DNA of 64,000 nt, taken from Eutreptiella sp. 'Long Island Sound 2002'. Its lineage: Eukaryota; Euglenozoa; Euglenophyceae; Eutreptiales; Eutreptiaceae. How positions within the stretch are numbered: position 1 is the stretch's first letter; each line of letters opens with the position of its first letter. Below are positions 21,383-33,182 of the stretch, piece after piece. Position numbers and translations under genes: made by a program. Location: the NCBI GenBank assembly GCA_964036045.1, contig OZ038395.1:10570288-10634287 (forward strand). The letters are read 5' to 3'. The notes under the pieces are model-generated. The model did no database searches, had not been told where the DNA came from, and saw only the letters and a list, made by a program, of their open reading frames with translations.

Positions 21383-22948
21383 ATGCCATGTCATGCTGAT
21401 TGTGTGTGTCACTTGTGTACTGCAAGTGGATGGGGGCAGGCATTGGACTGTTGTTGGGGTTGGGGGCGTGCCCTTGTCATCCCGGGGGGGGGGGGGGGTC
21501 ATTTGGGTGCGGTCAACCGGGGGGTGGGCAGCGAAAACCGTCAAACGACCCCCGCAACAACCAGCACAACCCCGGTACGCCAACTACTGGGCCCCGCTAA
21601 CACACAAACGGCACCCGCAACAACCAGCACAGCCCCGGTACGCCAACTACTGGGCCCCGCTAACGTACAAATGACCCCCGCAACAACCAGCACAACCCCG
21701 GTACGCCAACTACTGGGCCCCGCTAACGCACCAACGACCCCTGCGACAACCAGCACAACCCCGGTACGCCAACTACTGGGTCCCGCTAACACACAAATGA
21801 CCCCCGCAACAACCAGCACAACCCCGGTACGCCAACTACTGGGCACCGCTAACACACAAATGACCCCCGCAACAACCAGCACAACCCCGGTACGCCAACT
21901 ACTGGGCCCCGCTAACACACAAACGATCCCCGCAACAACCAGCACAGCCCCGGTACGCCAACTACTGGGCCCCGCTAACACACAAACGGCACCCGCAACA
22001 ACCAGCACAACCCCGGTACGCCAACTACTGGGCACCGCTAACACACAAATGACCCCCGCAACAACCAGCACAACCCCGGTACGCCAACTACTGGGCCCCG
22101 CTAACACACAAACGGCACGCGCAACAACCAGCACAACCCCGGTACGCCAACTACTGGGCACCGCTAACACACAAATGACCCCCGCAACAACCAGCACAAC
22201 CCCGGTACGCCAACTACTGGGCCCCGCTAACACACAAACGATCCCCGCAACAACCAGCACAGCCCCGGTACGCCAACTACTGGGCCCCGCTAACACACAA
22301 ACGATCCCCGCAACCACCAGCACAGCCCCGGTACGCCAATTACTGGGCACCGCTAACGTACAAATGACCCCCGCAACAACCAGCACAGCCCCGGTACGCC
22401 AACTACTGGGCCCCGCTAACGCACCAACGACCCCTGCGACAACCAGCACAACCCCGGTACGCCAACTACTGGGCCCTGCTAACACACAAATGACCCCCGC
22501 AACAACCAGCACAACCCCGGTACGCCAACTACTGGGCACCGCTAACACACAAATGACCCCCGCAACAACCAGCACAACCCCGGTACGCCAACTACTGGGC
22601 CCCGCTAACACACAAACGATTCCCGCAACAACCAGCACAGCCCCGGTACGCCAACTACTGGGCCCCGCTAACACACAAACGGCACCCGCAACAACCAGCA
22701 CAACCCCGGTACGCCAACTACTGGGCACCGCTAACACACAAATGACCCCCGCAACAACCAGCACAACCCCGGTACGCCAACTACTGGGCCCCGCTAACAC
22801 ACAAACAGCACGCGCAACAACCAGCACAACCCCGGTACGCCAAGTACTGGGCTCCGCGAATGCGGGAACGACACCAGCAGGAGCACAGGCTGCAGCGGCC
22901 CACAAAACGCAGCGACCCGACGCAGCACGCAAAGGGCCGAGCGGGTGA
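21383..22948 (+). CDS. 521-codon ORF made mostly of a 63-bp minisatellite (doubtful gene)
   Basis: From an ATG at 21383, about 50 non-repeat residues (Gly/Trp-rich) lead into 21 repeats of a 21-residue unit around TPVRQLLGPANTQ, then a basic tail ending DAARKGPSG. The 63-bp period is a multiple of three, so an open frame is easy to keep by chance, and the minus strand is also open for 478 codons across the array. I see no signal peptide or domain. The near absence of frame-breaking changes over 21 units could mean selection on the peptide or recent array expansion. I favour expansion. Confidence 0.25.
   Translation: MPCHADCVCHLCTASGWGQALDCCWGWGRALVIPGGGGGHLGAVNRGVGSENRQTTPATTSTTPVRQLLGPANTQTAPATTSTAPVRQLLGPANVQMTPATTSTTPVRQLLGPANAPTTPATTSTTPVRQLLGPANTQMTPATTSTTPVRQLLGTANTQMTPATTSTTPVRQLLGPANTQTIPATTSTAPVRQLLGPANTQTAPATTSTTPVRQLLGTANTQMTPATTSTTPVRQLLGPANTQTARATTSTTPVRQLLGTANTQMTPATTSTTPVRQLLGPANTQTIPATTSTAPVRQLLGPANTQTIPATTSTAPVRQLLGTANVQMTPATTSTAPVRQLLGPANAPTTPATTSTTPVRQLLGPANTQMTPATTSTTPVRQLLGTANTQMTPATTSTTPVRQLLGPANTQTIPATTSTAPVRQLLGPANTQTAPATTSTTPVRQLLGTANTQMTPATTSTTPVRQLLGPANTQTARATTSTTPVRQVLGSANAGTTPAGAQAAAAHKTQRPDAARKGPSG
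21540..22860. repeat. 63-bp minisatellite, 21 units, with a duplicated seven-unit block
   Basis: Each unit contains CCGGTACGCCAACTACTGGG followed by CCCCGCTAAC or CACCGCTAAC and a short variable stretch. Using the variable positions as labels, the order of units 3-9 recurs exactly as units 14-20, an offset of 11 units (693 bp). The left flank is a G14 run and GTCAAACGACCCC; the right flank begins at GGGCTCCGCGAATGCGG. Both flanks recur at the unexpanded copy at 24.9-25.15 kb. Confidence 0.95.
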
Positions 22949-22996
22949 CTGTTCAGGGCCCCGTAAAGAAACAGCAACCCGACGGAATGTCACACA

Positions 22997-24889
22997 GGGC
23001 GTGGACCATCGTGCACCAGGGGGTAGCTTTCAAGGGGGGCGAAGGGTAGGTAGCGGGACGGGAACCGTGTGAATGCCACCAGTCATTGTAGCGCCATGCC
23101 AACGCCCTCGCCTGTGCCCACGTTGTCGTTGAAGACGTTTTTGCCGTCGCGTCCATGTCCGAGAATTTCACAAACACTTCGGCAGCCTCGATGTCCGTCA
23201 GTGCACGACCGAATGCCACGGTAGACACCCCCGCTTTGCTGCCGGTCGCAAGCGATGAAAATGGGGTGGCCGTCTTCATGGCGATCGTATTTCTTGGTCT
23301 TTTGGTGTGCGGGTCATTCATGCTCAACCGACGGAAACAGTTGTACCATGTGCAGTCCCAGCGGTACTCGCGGTTGGTGAGTGTGACGACCGACGACTAA
23401 CGGCAGTGCTCCCCTGCAAATGCGCCGTGGAGTTCCTCTTGTGGATGAGCGCGGACTGTGGGCGCTTTGTGGAACCTGAAACCACCCTCAACACCAGCGA
23501 CACCGAGGGGAGCGATGAAGATTGGCAGAATGACGAGGAGGCGCCCCCCAACCTCCTCCAAGCCGCAGCCACCTCCATTTCCCATTGTCCCTTGCTTTCT
23601 AGTGAGTTCTCGCTGGAGCCTTGGCGGTTAGAGGGGCGCCACTGCACGGCCGAATGGGGGTGAGTCCGTTGTATTGCGACGGCTCGTGCCCTGCCGCGGG
23701 ATGCCCCACGTGCCGCTGACCGCGGTCCATCCGCATGTTCTCCGCATGACTCGTTGCGGACGATTGTCCAGACACCTCTCGCCATTGGTGTCCCCAATAG
23801 TGCACACAACTCAATTCGAAACCACCGGCGATAGCACTCCGGCAATGCAACCCCGCAATTTTGCCATCTCGACTTCCTCATCCCCATTCTTTTCACAAGG
23901 TCGCTCACCCCGCGCACGCGACCATCCGATGGGCCTGGCGTGCCCCCCCGCCACGGCACACGACAGCTGGATCCCAGAGGCGCGAGGGGCACTAAATTTA
24001 TTGTCTCCCCACGATGGCCGGCGGCCATGGCTCCTGGAGCTGCATTGGGCCCAACGCCGGGCACCCTGTGGGACGGGGCATTCGGGTCTCGGTCCACATC
24101 GGGAGGGCAGCGCAGTGTTGTGGTGGGTTGACCCTCCTTCGCGGCAAGTGACATGCGACCCAAATGGGGGGTTGTTTGGGTCCGGGCGTTTCGCCTTCAC
24201 TGGGGTTGCGGCAGCCGTGCCGGAGCGGGCGGTCATGCGCAATCGGTGATTGTTGTCTCTCACTGAATGCGGCGGCGGTTGAAGAAGGTTGCAAAGTAGC
24301 GACGGCAAGGGCTGGGAGCAGCGTCAACATCCCCAACCCACCAACCTCTACATACAACATACCAAACATCTCACCGCTAACGGAGGGGCAGGGATGCGTT
24401 GGAAGGGGGGGAGGTGCCCCCTCCCCCTCTCCAGGGCGCCCAGCCTATGCCCAGCCACTCTCTCCCTGACGGCAAGCGCCAGCCTCAATGGCGTCTGTAA
24501 CCGACAGTAACCGCCCCCAACCGCTTTGACAACCTCCTCCAACCGCCTGTCTAACCGCTTCTGGGGCCGCCTCTGAGGTGCTTTCCCTTCTGATGCACCC
24601 CTGCAGAGACTCCTGAACCATCACCAATGTCTCTCCCACTGACCGTGCATGACTCCTCTGTTGCCTCTGCTGTTGTCTCTAGGCTCTCGCCTTGTATGGC
24701 GTGTGCAAACCGTGGCTTGTCATGGCCTGGGTGAGTTGCTCGGTATTGCGGAACTATGCACTGAAGTTTTGAAGAAAAAAATTGGCTACCCCCCCAGCCT
24801 GTGTACAGGGGCAGTAGCCTGCTTGGAAACTGATCTGTGACCCTTGACTTGGAGTTTGCAAAGTATTGGGGGGGGGGGGCAAAAATAGT
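22997..24889. other. Unassigned DNA between the two 63-bp repeat loci
   Basis: Apart from the small membrane-protein-like frame at 23155-23400, frames overlap on both strands without domains. The 279-codon minus frame (23324-24163) and 191-codon plus frame (23674-24249) cover the same GC-rich DNA, and neither has a protein-like motif pattern. Confidence 0.4.
23155..23400 (+). CDS. Possible small single-pass membrane protein (81 aa)
   Basis: The ATG-started frame has an N-terminal Ser/Thr-rich part with potential N-glycosylation sites (NFT, NTS, NAT). A single hydrophobic helix follows (VAVFMAIVFLGLLVCGSFML, about residues 38-57), then a positive cluster NRRKQ and a short polar tail. That matches a type I membrane topology, although no signal peptide starts the frame. 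It might be the last exon of a longer gene. No family recognised; no supporting neighbours. Confidence 0.25.
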   Translation: MSENFTNTSAASMSVSARPNATVDTPALLPVASDENGVAVFMAIVFLGLLVCGSFMLNRRKQLYHVQSQRYSRLVSVTTDD

Positions 24890-25150
24890 CAAACGACCCC
24901 GGCAATAACCAGCACGATCCCCAATACGCCAATTATTGGGCGCCGCTGACGCGCAAACGCACACCATGCCACATTCAGCACAGCCCCAACACACCAACCA
25001 CTGGGCTCCGCGAATGCGGAAACGACACCAGCAGGAGCACCGGCCGCAGCGGCCGCCAGAAAGCAGCGACCCGACGCAACATGCGGAGGGAAGAACGGGT
25101 GACTGTCCAGGGCCCCGTAAAGGAACAACAACCCGACGGAATGTCACACA
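24890..25150. repeat. Unexpanded paralogue of the 63-bp minisatellite locus
   Basis: A G12 run and GTCAAACGACCCC open the copy, as at the 21.5-kb locus. Two to three degenerate units follow (CAATACGCCAATTATTGGGC, then CAACACACCAACCACTGGGC). The same right flank then begins (GGGCTCCGCGAATGCGG, GACACCAGCAGGAGCAC, CAGGGCCCCGTAAAG) and runs to about GACGGAATGTCACAC. The two copies share both flanks but differ in length by about 1.2 kb because of array size. Confidence 0.85.
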
Positions 25151-28100
25151 CCCGGAGGCATCCTGTGTGGCACCAAGTGTCGCCATTCACTGCAGCCAAT
25201 TGAAGAAAGAGGGGCACGGTGTCGATGGACACGACACTGTGTTCTTTGTCGGTACGCCAGTAAGTACATTGGCTGCAGACCAGTACCTGGGACCAGATTC
25301 TGCATGTACTGTGATTCTTCTTCCAGACTGAAAGGCGCCTATGGCACCACTGATTTTCTTGTGCTGACGTGTGCTTGCCTTTGCGACTAGCACACCACAC
25401 GACTCCGTACAGGGGGTTGGAACAGGCGAAACTTGAAACAGCAAAATTTGGCACACCCCCGGCACCACCAGAACTAAGTAGGAACGTGCTGCGTCTAGCA
25501 CGTGGCTCAGTAGGACACTCCTCCATCTGATCACGTCTGATTTGGCAAACCCTAGTGGCAAGTCTGGGTGTGTCCATCAGCACAGGGGCGAGTGCACTGC
25601 GAAGGGCATGTGAGCACAAGACGGGCTGAGTGACAGGGGCCAGCTGGCCCATGGGTCCCTCAATGAATCCGCAAGCACAGGCCTTTGTGCACACCCTGAA
25701 CAAACCACTTACCAGGGGGGGGGGGGTGCGAAATTTGGAATGGCGAAATGTGTTGCGGAGCAAATTTGGCACCAATTCAAAAATACCACTCAAACATTTG
25801 GTAGGAAATCCCCGGATTGTTGCACAACAAGCGTGGACCATGAATGGTGGTTCTTTCCTACGGGCCTGTGGTTGGTTGCTGTTATTTCCCGGAGGCTTGG
25901 AGCCTGCCAAAGCGTCCCTGTAGAGCAAACTTCGCGGGCACAAGGGGAATGTGCATGCCAAGAGCGCCAACAACGACACCTAAAAAAAATGGCTACAGAC
26001 CCTTAAATTACCGCGGCAGAATTTGGCACACTTTTGTGGTGGGTATTACTGAGGGGCCTTTGATGCGGGGCCGATTGCTGCCGAGAACCAGTTTGCCTGC
26101 CGGACGCTAGTGGCATGTCTGGACACAACACTCCAATTTCGTGGCAGCCCTAAAGGCTGAGCAATCTGGCATTGAGGTGGTTGGGCTTTGGCAAAGGAGG
26201 CGTCCAAGCCAAGATGGGCGAACGCAGGTGTGTCGTGGCGCATTTCAAGTACTGCCACTCAGATTCGCCTGCCCCCCCGAAAACGTGCTTCAAAACCTCT
26301 ACTGATTCTCACCAATTTTCACCAACCGTCTACCCCTCCCGCCCCTGTCCAAACTATTTTTGAACCTGGACGTCCAGTTATTCCTAGTGTGTGGTCATTC
26401 ATGTGTGGGTCGGGGTTACTGATTAATTTGGAACTTTTCCGTAGCTTGGGCAAAGGGGAAAGCGGGCAGGGTACAAACTTCTTCAACTCGGCCGCCTTGA
26501 ATGGCTCAAATGGCCGCCAGGAAAAACCCCTTCTCTCTGAAGGGGTGGACTTGCGCTCTGCATTGGCCCATCCCGTGGGATGCGGGCGGTGGAACAGCCA
26601 ATCCTGGACCAAACCATTGACCTACCTACACGTGTACTGCGCCTGGGAGCCTCAGTCTGCGGAGCTCTGCCCTCCTCCGCTTGAGCAGGGCGCTGCCGCT
26701 AGCTCGTGGGCCTCCTCGGGCTGTTACCCCCCCACTTCGACCTCATCCTGCCATGTGTGGGCGGCCTCTGCATGCTCCATGTCGGCGTGCCTGACCTGAA
26801 TGCCAATGCGGAACCAGACGCCATTGCTGTGGCCATGAACCGTTTATTGCATTGTTACTTGGGCCTACCCCCCCCCTTTGACCGCATACCGGGCACTGAT
26901 CAGGCCGTCAGGGGAAGACGCCATGGGCAGAAGTTGCATTCTGGATGCCCCCCCAGGAAGGTGGATGCCAGCGGCAGTGCGGATGCCCGCAGTAGTGCGG
27001 ATCCCTGCTTGGCATGGCAGAAGGTTCAAAGGCCAGAGGCCAATAGGCGCCGCCACAGGCTAACAGAGCCAACCACCAAGGCCTTGTGCCATCCCCCCCC
27101 CCCCCCCCTGCTGTCGTGTTGCCTGTCGACTCTTCCAGCTGAACTGTACTGCTGTGCCATGCCTCTGTATGGCAGTTGCCAGCCCCTCGAACAAGTGCGT
27201 ACCACCGGAATTACCGCGCTCCGAACCTTGACCTGCATCTGACTCCCCAAGGGGAGCGATGGCTGCGAGGTGGATGAAGTTGCCCCCGGCACGGGCCCCT
27301 AATGAGCAGGCCTTGCCTTTTGAGTTGACTGCTGCGGTCGCCGCTGCAGCTTGTCCTTCGTGGAGGTGAAGGTGGAGGTGAATTTGGGGCATGGTGATCC
27401 ATGGCTCTCGTCCATCGGTGGGCGGCCCCAAACACAGGACTTCAAATTGATCACGAAACACTCGCCACCATCCACCGACTGTGACCGGGACCATCACCAT
27501 GGCCCTGAATGGTTTGAATGTTGATGGTGGCCAGAAAGCCGGCACACACCAGAGGAGGGTCGTCAAATGCATTGCCTCATGGCATTTTGCCACCGCACGC
27601 TTTGCAAAGGGCGTGGGTACGCACCATCTTCCATTGTGTAGCACATTGAAGACCAGTTTGTTTTTCACTCATTAAAGATCCTCTTGACATTTTCCGTTGA
27701 GGGTGGCCCCCCGCCCAAAACATTGGCGGTCACCTGTTCGGAGCCTGATTCTCCTCCATTCGTACTGGGGTCACGTTTTTGAGTTGGCACCGAGATTTTT
27801 GATCTTCAACAGTCGTTTGATGCAACCAAGCGCCTTGCGTCGCCTAGTCCCCCCCCCCCCATGCAGCAGCCCTGGTCACATGTGCAGGTGGAAATGACCC
27901 TAATCTGTTCCGATGATCGAAGTGTGCGCAGACGGTTGTGCTTTTTGCTGTGATGCTCAATTGGGATGTTGCAGTTCATGATCGGTGATGTATTCTCCTG
28001 CACAAGCTCCTGTTATCATTTTCTGATGGAAATGCTGACCCGATCCAGCTTTGGTGCTATGCAGGGATGGTCGTGCATGGTAGCTGCTTCACGTAAGATC

Positions 28101-28646
28101 CTGCGACGCCTGCTGGCCACTGTCGAAATCTCAGATTGGAGGAAGTTTGACGGTATATTTCGTGTTTTTACACATCCGACATCTTTGCCCATGGAGGGCT
28201 GCCATGTGCAGAAGGGGGCTGGGGGGCTGCCGCTGCTGCTGCCAGCAGCCACGCCAGAGTGGCCGGCCCTGTCACCATGTTCTCTCCATTATCCCCATCC
28301 CCATCCCCATCCCCATCCCCGTCCCCATCTCCTGCCTCCCTTCTTCCCCTCTTTTGTCTCTTTCTTCAGATATTTGTGGGCCTGATCCTAGCATTGGTGC
28401 CTTACTGCCCTCGATCTTCCTTCTTTGCTATCCGATTCCCAAGCATTTAATGGGTGACGGGACTTGTGGCAATTTGAATTGGGGATTGCGATATTTGGTG
28501 TTTTGTTGTGTTCCCTGCAAGAACGGTTGGACTTCATTTGGGGAGTCTCTCAGAGGAAGGCAAGTTTGGGCTCAAGGTGGGGACACTTGCCAAAAAGTAG
28601 CGCACCGGGAACTAGGTGGGTGCGCAGTCCATTTGTGCGCACTGTA
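25151..28646. other. No convincing gene
   Basis: Frames up to 200 codons overlap on opposite strands and carry no domain. Fragments such as AAATTTGGCA recur (25440-26030), suggesting decayed repeats. C/G runs occur near 25715, 26867, 27093 and 27849. Nothing here supports an RNA gene. Confidence 0.4.
28290..28328 (+). repeat. (CCCCAT)n microsatellite
   Basis: About six hexamer units (ATCCCC), the last changed to GTCCCC. Confidence 0.9.
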
Positions 28647-29228
28647 CCCCCCCCCCCCCCTTGCGTAAGCACCGCCTTGTCTAAGCACCAGGACCCGGTC
28701 TGACCGTCACTTTTACCGAATTTTCTGACCACGGCTTTTACGGTCAGAAAGTAGGCAAAGTGTGATTGTGCCGATTGTAGAGGGAAAGAGGGCCTGTTTC
28801 ATGCTTGTGATGAGTCCTCACGCTCACAACAACATTCTGCTTGGGTCTCAGGCATGTGACAAGCATGAGGCGAGCAAAACAATGAATATTGAGATGGAGG
28901 AACTCTTTGCTCCAGGGGTGATTGAAAAGACCAAACACCTGAAGGACACCGAGCAAATTCCTGGCTCTTCACATGCACAATTCCCAAGCTCCTGATGCCC
29001 CTGATGAGCAGTGAGGACCTCCAGAATTTGCTGAAATTTGCCTGCACATGGTGCTCTAGGGCCCTGTTGCGACTATTGTGCTTAGGGTGAGGTATGGGCA
29101 GGTTTTTGGGACGTGCTTTCTTTTCGTACCGCGCTTTGCGCGGTTGCACCGCCTTGTCTAAGCACCAGGACCCGGTCTGACCGTCACTTTCCTGACCTGG
29201 CTGGTGCTTGCGCAAGGGGGGGGCGGGG
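28647..29228. mobile_element. Inverted-repeat element (582 bp), MITE-like
   Basis: The left end is a C14 run followed by TTGCGTAAGCACC; the right end, read inward on the other strand, is a C-rich run of 13 followed by TTGCGCAAGCACC, one mismatch outside the homopolymer. TA flanks both ends (28645-28646 and 29229-29230), within GTAC on the left. Just inside lies a 45-bp direct repeat, identical at 28669-28713 and 29146-29190. There is no transposase frame. Size, inverted ends and a TA duplication fit a mariner-like MITE, but a two-base duplication is weak evidence. Confidence 0.5.
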
Positions 29229-31494
29229 TACGTAAATTTGGGTGCTGTAAACCAAAGTCTAACCCTTAAGTCTAGCCAAATTGACCCTCATGCAGTGCGG
29301 TTTGTCCTTTTCCTTTTCCCCCTGGGGGGCAGTGTGTCCGCCCGGCGCCGGGTGACACCGAGCCTCCCCAATGGTCTGCCACTGTTGTTCTGCCTGTTTC
29401 AGGAGGGCAGAGTGAGGGGGCCGAGGGCCGCCCACACAGCCAAACATGGTGAAGAAATGGGTGTCTTGGGGTGGCCTGCCTTGGATTGTGGATCATGGCA
29501 ACCCAAGAGAGATCGTTGTGAAAAGCAGGTTATTGCCTCTTTGCGACCCTAGCAAATGGCACCTACCTTGTGAATAAGCCATGAGGGGATGTGCACCACA
29601 CAGCAGCTTTGGATGGGAGCCGGCATTGTGTGCAGTGGAACCTCAACCTGGCCCAGGCTGCTTGGGGTTCAATTGTGTGATTTTCATTTGCAATTTCGAC
29701 CTGTGCATGCGATGTTTTGGTATTGGGTGGTTTTTGTTGGATCCGCTGATGTCAACCGTCAACACAAAAGCCCAAAAGAAAAACTGCAAAACCAAAACCT
29801 CCAAAGGGAAACCGAAAAAACAAAACTTCTAAAGGGAACCACAAAACAAAAGACGACTAAAGAAAACCGTAAAATCAAACACTCTAAAGGGCCTCAACAT
29901 GAAAACCTCCAAAGGTGCACATGCACCTTTACAGGCAGGGGTAATTTTGTCAGGGGACAATTGGCGGGGAAAATTCGCTGTGAAGAAAGGTGGCGAAATT
30001 TCCCCAGCGAAGTTTTGCCAATTGTGCCCTCTAGAGGCACCGTGCATAAGGCTGTTGCAGTGCATAAGGTGCTCACACGCACCGCCGCTTTCAGGTGGCG
30101 TTCCTGACGGGATTTTGACAGCAGCAATGTCCATGTGGTGACACAAACCTGTGATTAGGCATTTTGGCTGCAGTATGTCTGCTTGCTTCTTCAAGACTGT
30201 GAAAATTGTCTGCCTCCTTTTGACATCATCTGGGGTTCATGCAAGGGCAATCTAGTATTCAGAGGGAAGCTGCTCTGCAACAGAGATCTCTCTTAGATCT
30301 CTCTTAGAAAACACAAATTTGTGACCATGTTGTGGCAATGTGCACTCTTTCTTCTGCAGGTTTTGTGTGTGTCTGATTGCAGTCATTTGAGCATGTGGCG
30401 CTTTAGGATTTAGGGATTTCCAGGGTGGCGCAATTTTCCCCTGGCAAAATTATCCCTGGCAAATTTGTCCGTGGGAGAAATCCCCCCATGTGGTGTAGTG
30501 TGTCAGTGCACAGTACTGTGACCATTGTTCATGTGGATGAACTGGGTGGGTAGGTGGGCGATTGGAATCGGGTAGCATTGGATATGATGAATGCATGATG
30601 AATGCATTTGTAAGTGGAATGGTTGTCATGAAATTTCATATGTTGGTTTTCACTAGCGTATGCGCCATAATTGATTACGCTGATATTTATTGCTTTGGAA
30701 ACGATCTCTCACGAGCTTAGAAAAAGAAAAAAAAAGGCCGTTGAGCCAGGAAACACCACAACAGGGTATCGCGATTTGTATGTTGGGAAGCGCCCTGATT
30801 CACGCAGGAGGAGAAAATGAATTGTCGTCCCCGCTCAAAGCTGAACCATAGACAAATGTTCATTTGTACACGTCCGGTTTACTCATCCATTATTAGAAGC
30901 TTTCACCGTGTCCAAATTACGCCTGTCCACGATTCAGTATAAGTCGTTGGTGACCAATGGTTGACAACGGGATGATCAGATTGCTGGGTACCGTCTCACG
31001 CAGCCACTGACTGGACACAACTTTCGTTAAACCCCTACTACTTTTCTCCTTCTTGTCCCATTTGTAGGACACATCCTGTACAGACAGGCTTCTTCTGGTA
31101 GCCGTGGTCATTGCTTTCCCTGGTGCACACATTAGCATGATCTGTAGTGACCCATTGGTCACTCGTCTGATTCCAAGCCGGGGTTCTCATTCAAGGCGTA
31201 CCCAATCTAGATCGTGGCCCAATGGCACATAGAAGAAGAACATAGAACATAGAAGAACATAGAAGAAATTTCTTTGCTGTCAAGAGACTTTGCTGGGGTA
31301 GAGGGGGGAAGGAGTTGGTTGGATGGGTTGGTTGGTGGATCCGCCAGATGATGTCCCATTTGTATGCACAATGGGGCCTTTCCGGATTCTGGAGCTTCAA
31401 GTTTGCATTTTCGAAACAAAGTATTTTCCTAATGGACATTGGTCACAAAGCAAACCTTGAAGAAAAGAAAACAAACGTCCAGTAGACTTTCTAG
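29229..31494. other. No convincing gene; low-complexity and palindromic patches
   Basis: An A-rich imperfect tandem repeat with CTCCAAAGGGAAACC-like units lies at about 29765-29925. An imperfect palindrome (ACAATTGGCGGGG...GCCAATTGTGCC) spans about 29958-30025. A 12-bp direct duplication (AGATCTCTCTTA) is at about 30291-30315 and AGAAC-type simple sequence at about 31230-31268. No protein-like frame. Confidence 0.4.
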
Positions 31495-32290
31495 AGCGCA
31501 ATGCAACTTTTGGGTTGTTGGTAATCTTGCACAAATGATGCGGAGCAGATGTTGAAATGATGCCAAACAATATGCAGGAAGTGAAATTCACGTAGGTTTG
31601 TTTTAGCTCTCCGAAGGATACGGACGGTGCTCCTCCAGAGGGCAAAGGTGGTTCTTCTCACGGTCAGTCATTCAAACAAACCCACTGGTTCACTTAAAAA
31701 AAATTGGAACAAATCTCTAGTTCAACCTCCAAAGGTAATAAAAATGCAATTTTGATCTGCCTTGCTGGCAATCTTGCATGCACGATGGACGGCAAGTACG
31801 AAAAACATACACATAAGTAATCAAAAAGTGGGAATGGCTTTTTTTGTTTTGGCTCCCCAAGGCCGCTTTTCTTCCGAAGCACAATTGTTCCTAAGGAGCA
31901 GAGGTGGTATTCCTGAGGATCAATCATGCAGACATTAGTAAAGCCTCTAAGGCTTCAAAAATGCAACTTTTATCCAAGTTGTTGGTAGCTTTGCACCCAC
32001 AATTGGCACCCTTTGTAGAAAATATGCAAAGTACTAAGCAAAAAGTGAAAAAATAACCTTGTTCTGTTTTGATTCCTCAGCAGCCACGGTCGGTGCTCCT
32101 CAAGAGCCAAGTTGCTCTTCTGGAGCAGGGTCGGTGCTTCTCAAGAGCTTTGGCCCCTAAGGAGCCAGGGTTGGTGCTCCTCAAGAGCCCCCTCAAGGTC
32201 GGTGCGCATGAGGAGCACCCCACAGTCGGAGCTCCTCAGGAGCCAGGGTCGGTGCTCCCCCGGAGTAGGAGCCAAGGGCGGCTCCTGCTA
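31495..32290 (+). repeat. Degenerate tandem repeats: three units of about 220-240 bp, then a short GGTGCTCCTC repeat
   Basis: The block AATGCAACTTTT...TTGTTGGTAATCTTGCAC recurs at about 31500, 31740 and 31957. Each copy is followed by a T-rich stretch and a CTCC...AAGG...GGTGCTCCT-like stretch. From 32080 the sequence condenses into a short repeat around GGTGCTCCTCAAGAGCC. Divergence is high, so the array is old. Confidence 0.6.
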
Positions 32291-33182
32291 GGAGTGGCCA
32301 TCTCCCACCATCCGTGTTGGATAGGTAGGGCATCCATCAAACTACCCCTTTGCGGAGAAATAAATCCACCCCTTTGAGAGGAAAAGCCAAGCTCCCCAAA
32401 AGGGAGGATAAAACTACCCTTGAGTGGTATAAAACCACCCCCGAGCGGTATAAAACCACCCCAAGGTTCAAAAATGGCCAAAAGGGGGGTTGGGGGTGGT
32501 TTTATACCCAAGATCACCAAAATGCTTGCCAGCAATTGAACCGGTGCTAGGTGAATCATGGGCCGGGTCTTCGACCACTGAGTATTCCTGCATACTAGAG
32601 GTTCCCCAATGTTCGTAATTGTAGTCCGCAACTGAAAAAGAAAGCTAAACGGTGTGTTTCTGCTTGCCTGCTTGCCCAACTGATTGCCTAACTGACTACT
32701 TGCCTGCCTCACTTATTGGTCCACCGTCGGCCTCTCTTTGAGGTGCCTTGGCGAAGGCAATAGAATTCGGCTTTTCGGAAATCATGTTGTTGCATCTAGG
32801 GAGATGATTTTCAGGTACCAAATCATTTTCAAAGATTGCACTCAGTCAGGCAGTAACTGACTGCGAAACTACAAGTGATATTTTCTATTTTGATGGAGTC
32901 ATAGAACATTTATGTTTTTTTGGTACATGTTCAGCAGTGTATCACCACTACTCAGGGTGTGGAGCACTCTTTAGATAGGTAGGGGTGGGTATTGAGGGCC
33001 ACCAACGGTTTAGAAAAGCTAAGAATAGGGTTGACATTACTTACATCAGGATTTCAATAGAAACGACCGCAATAGCCATTTTTCTGTAGCCGTTTGCACC
33101 CCTGTATACACCATTAGAATATACAATGAGGCTATGTAGTGTATTGTTCTGCCTGCCCCACCCCTCCCCCTGGACAAAGCAA
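32291..33182. other. No gene recognised
   Basis: A 20-bp unit with GGTATAAAACCACCCC occurs twice in tandem at about 32420-32462 and partly a third time. The rest is AT-rich without frames of note. Confidence 0.45.

Noticed and set aside
23324-24163. 279-codon minus-strand frame
   Set aside because: GC-rich, overlapped by equally long plus-strand frames, with no motif, signal or conserved pattern.
24975-25979. 334-codon minus-strand frame
   Set aside because: It crosses the degenerate 63-bp repeat locus and a G-run, and its translation has no domain-like structure.
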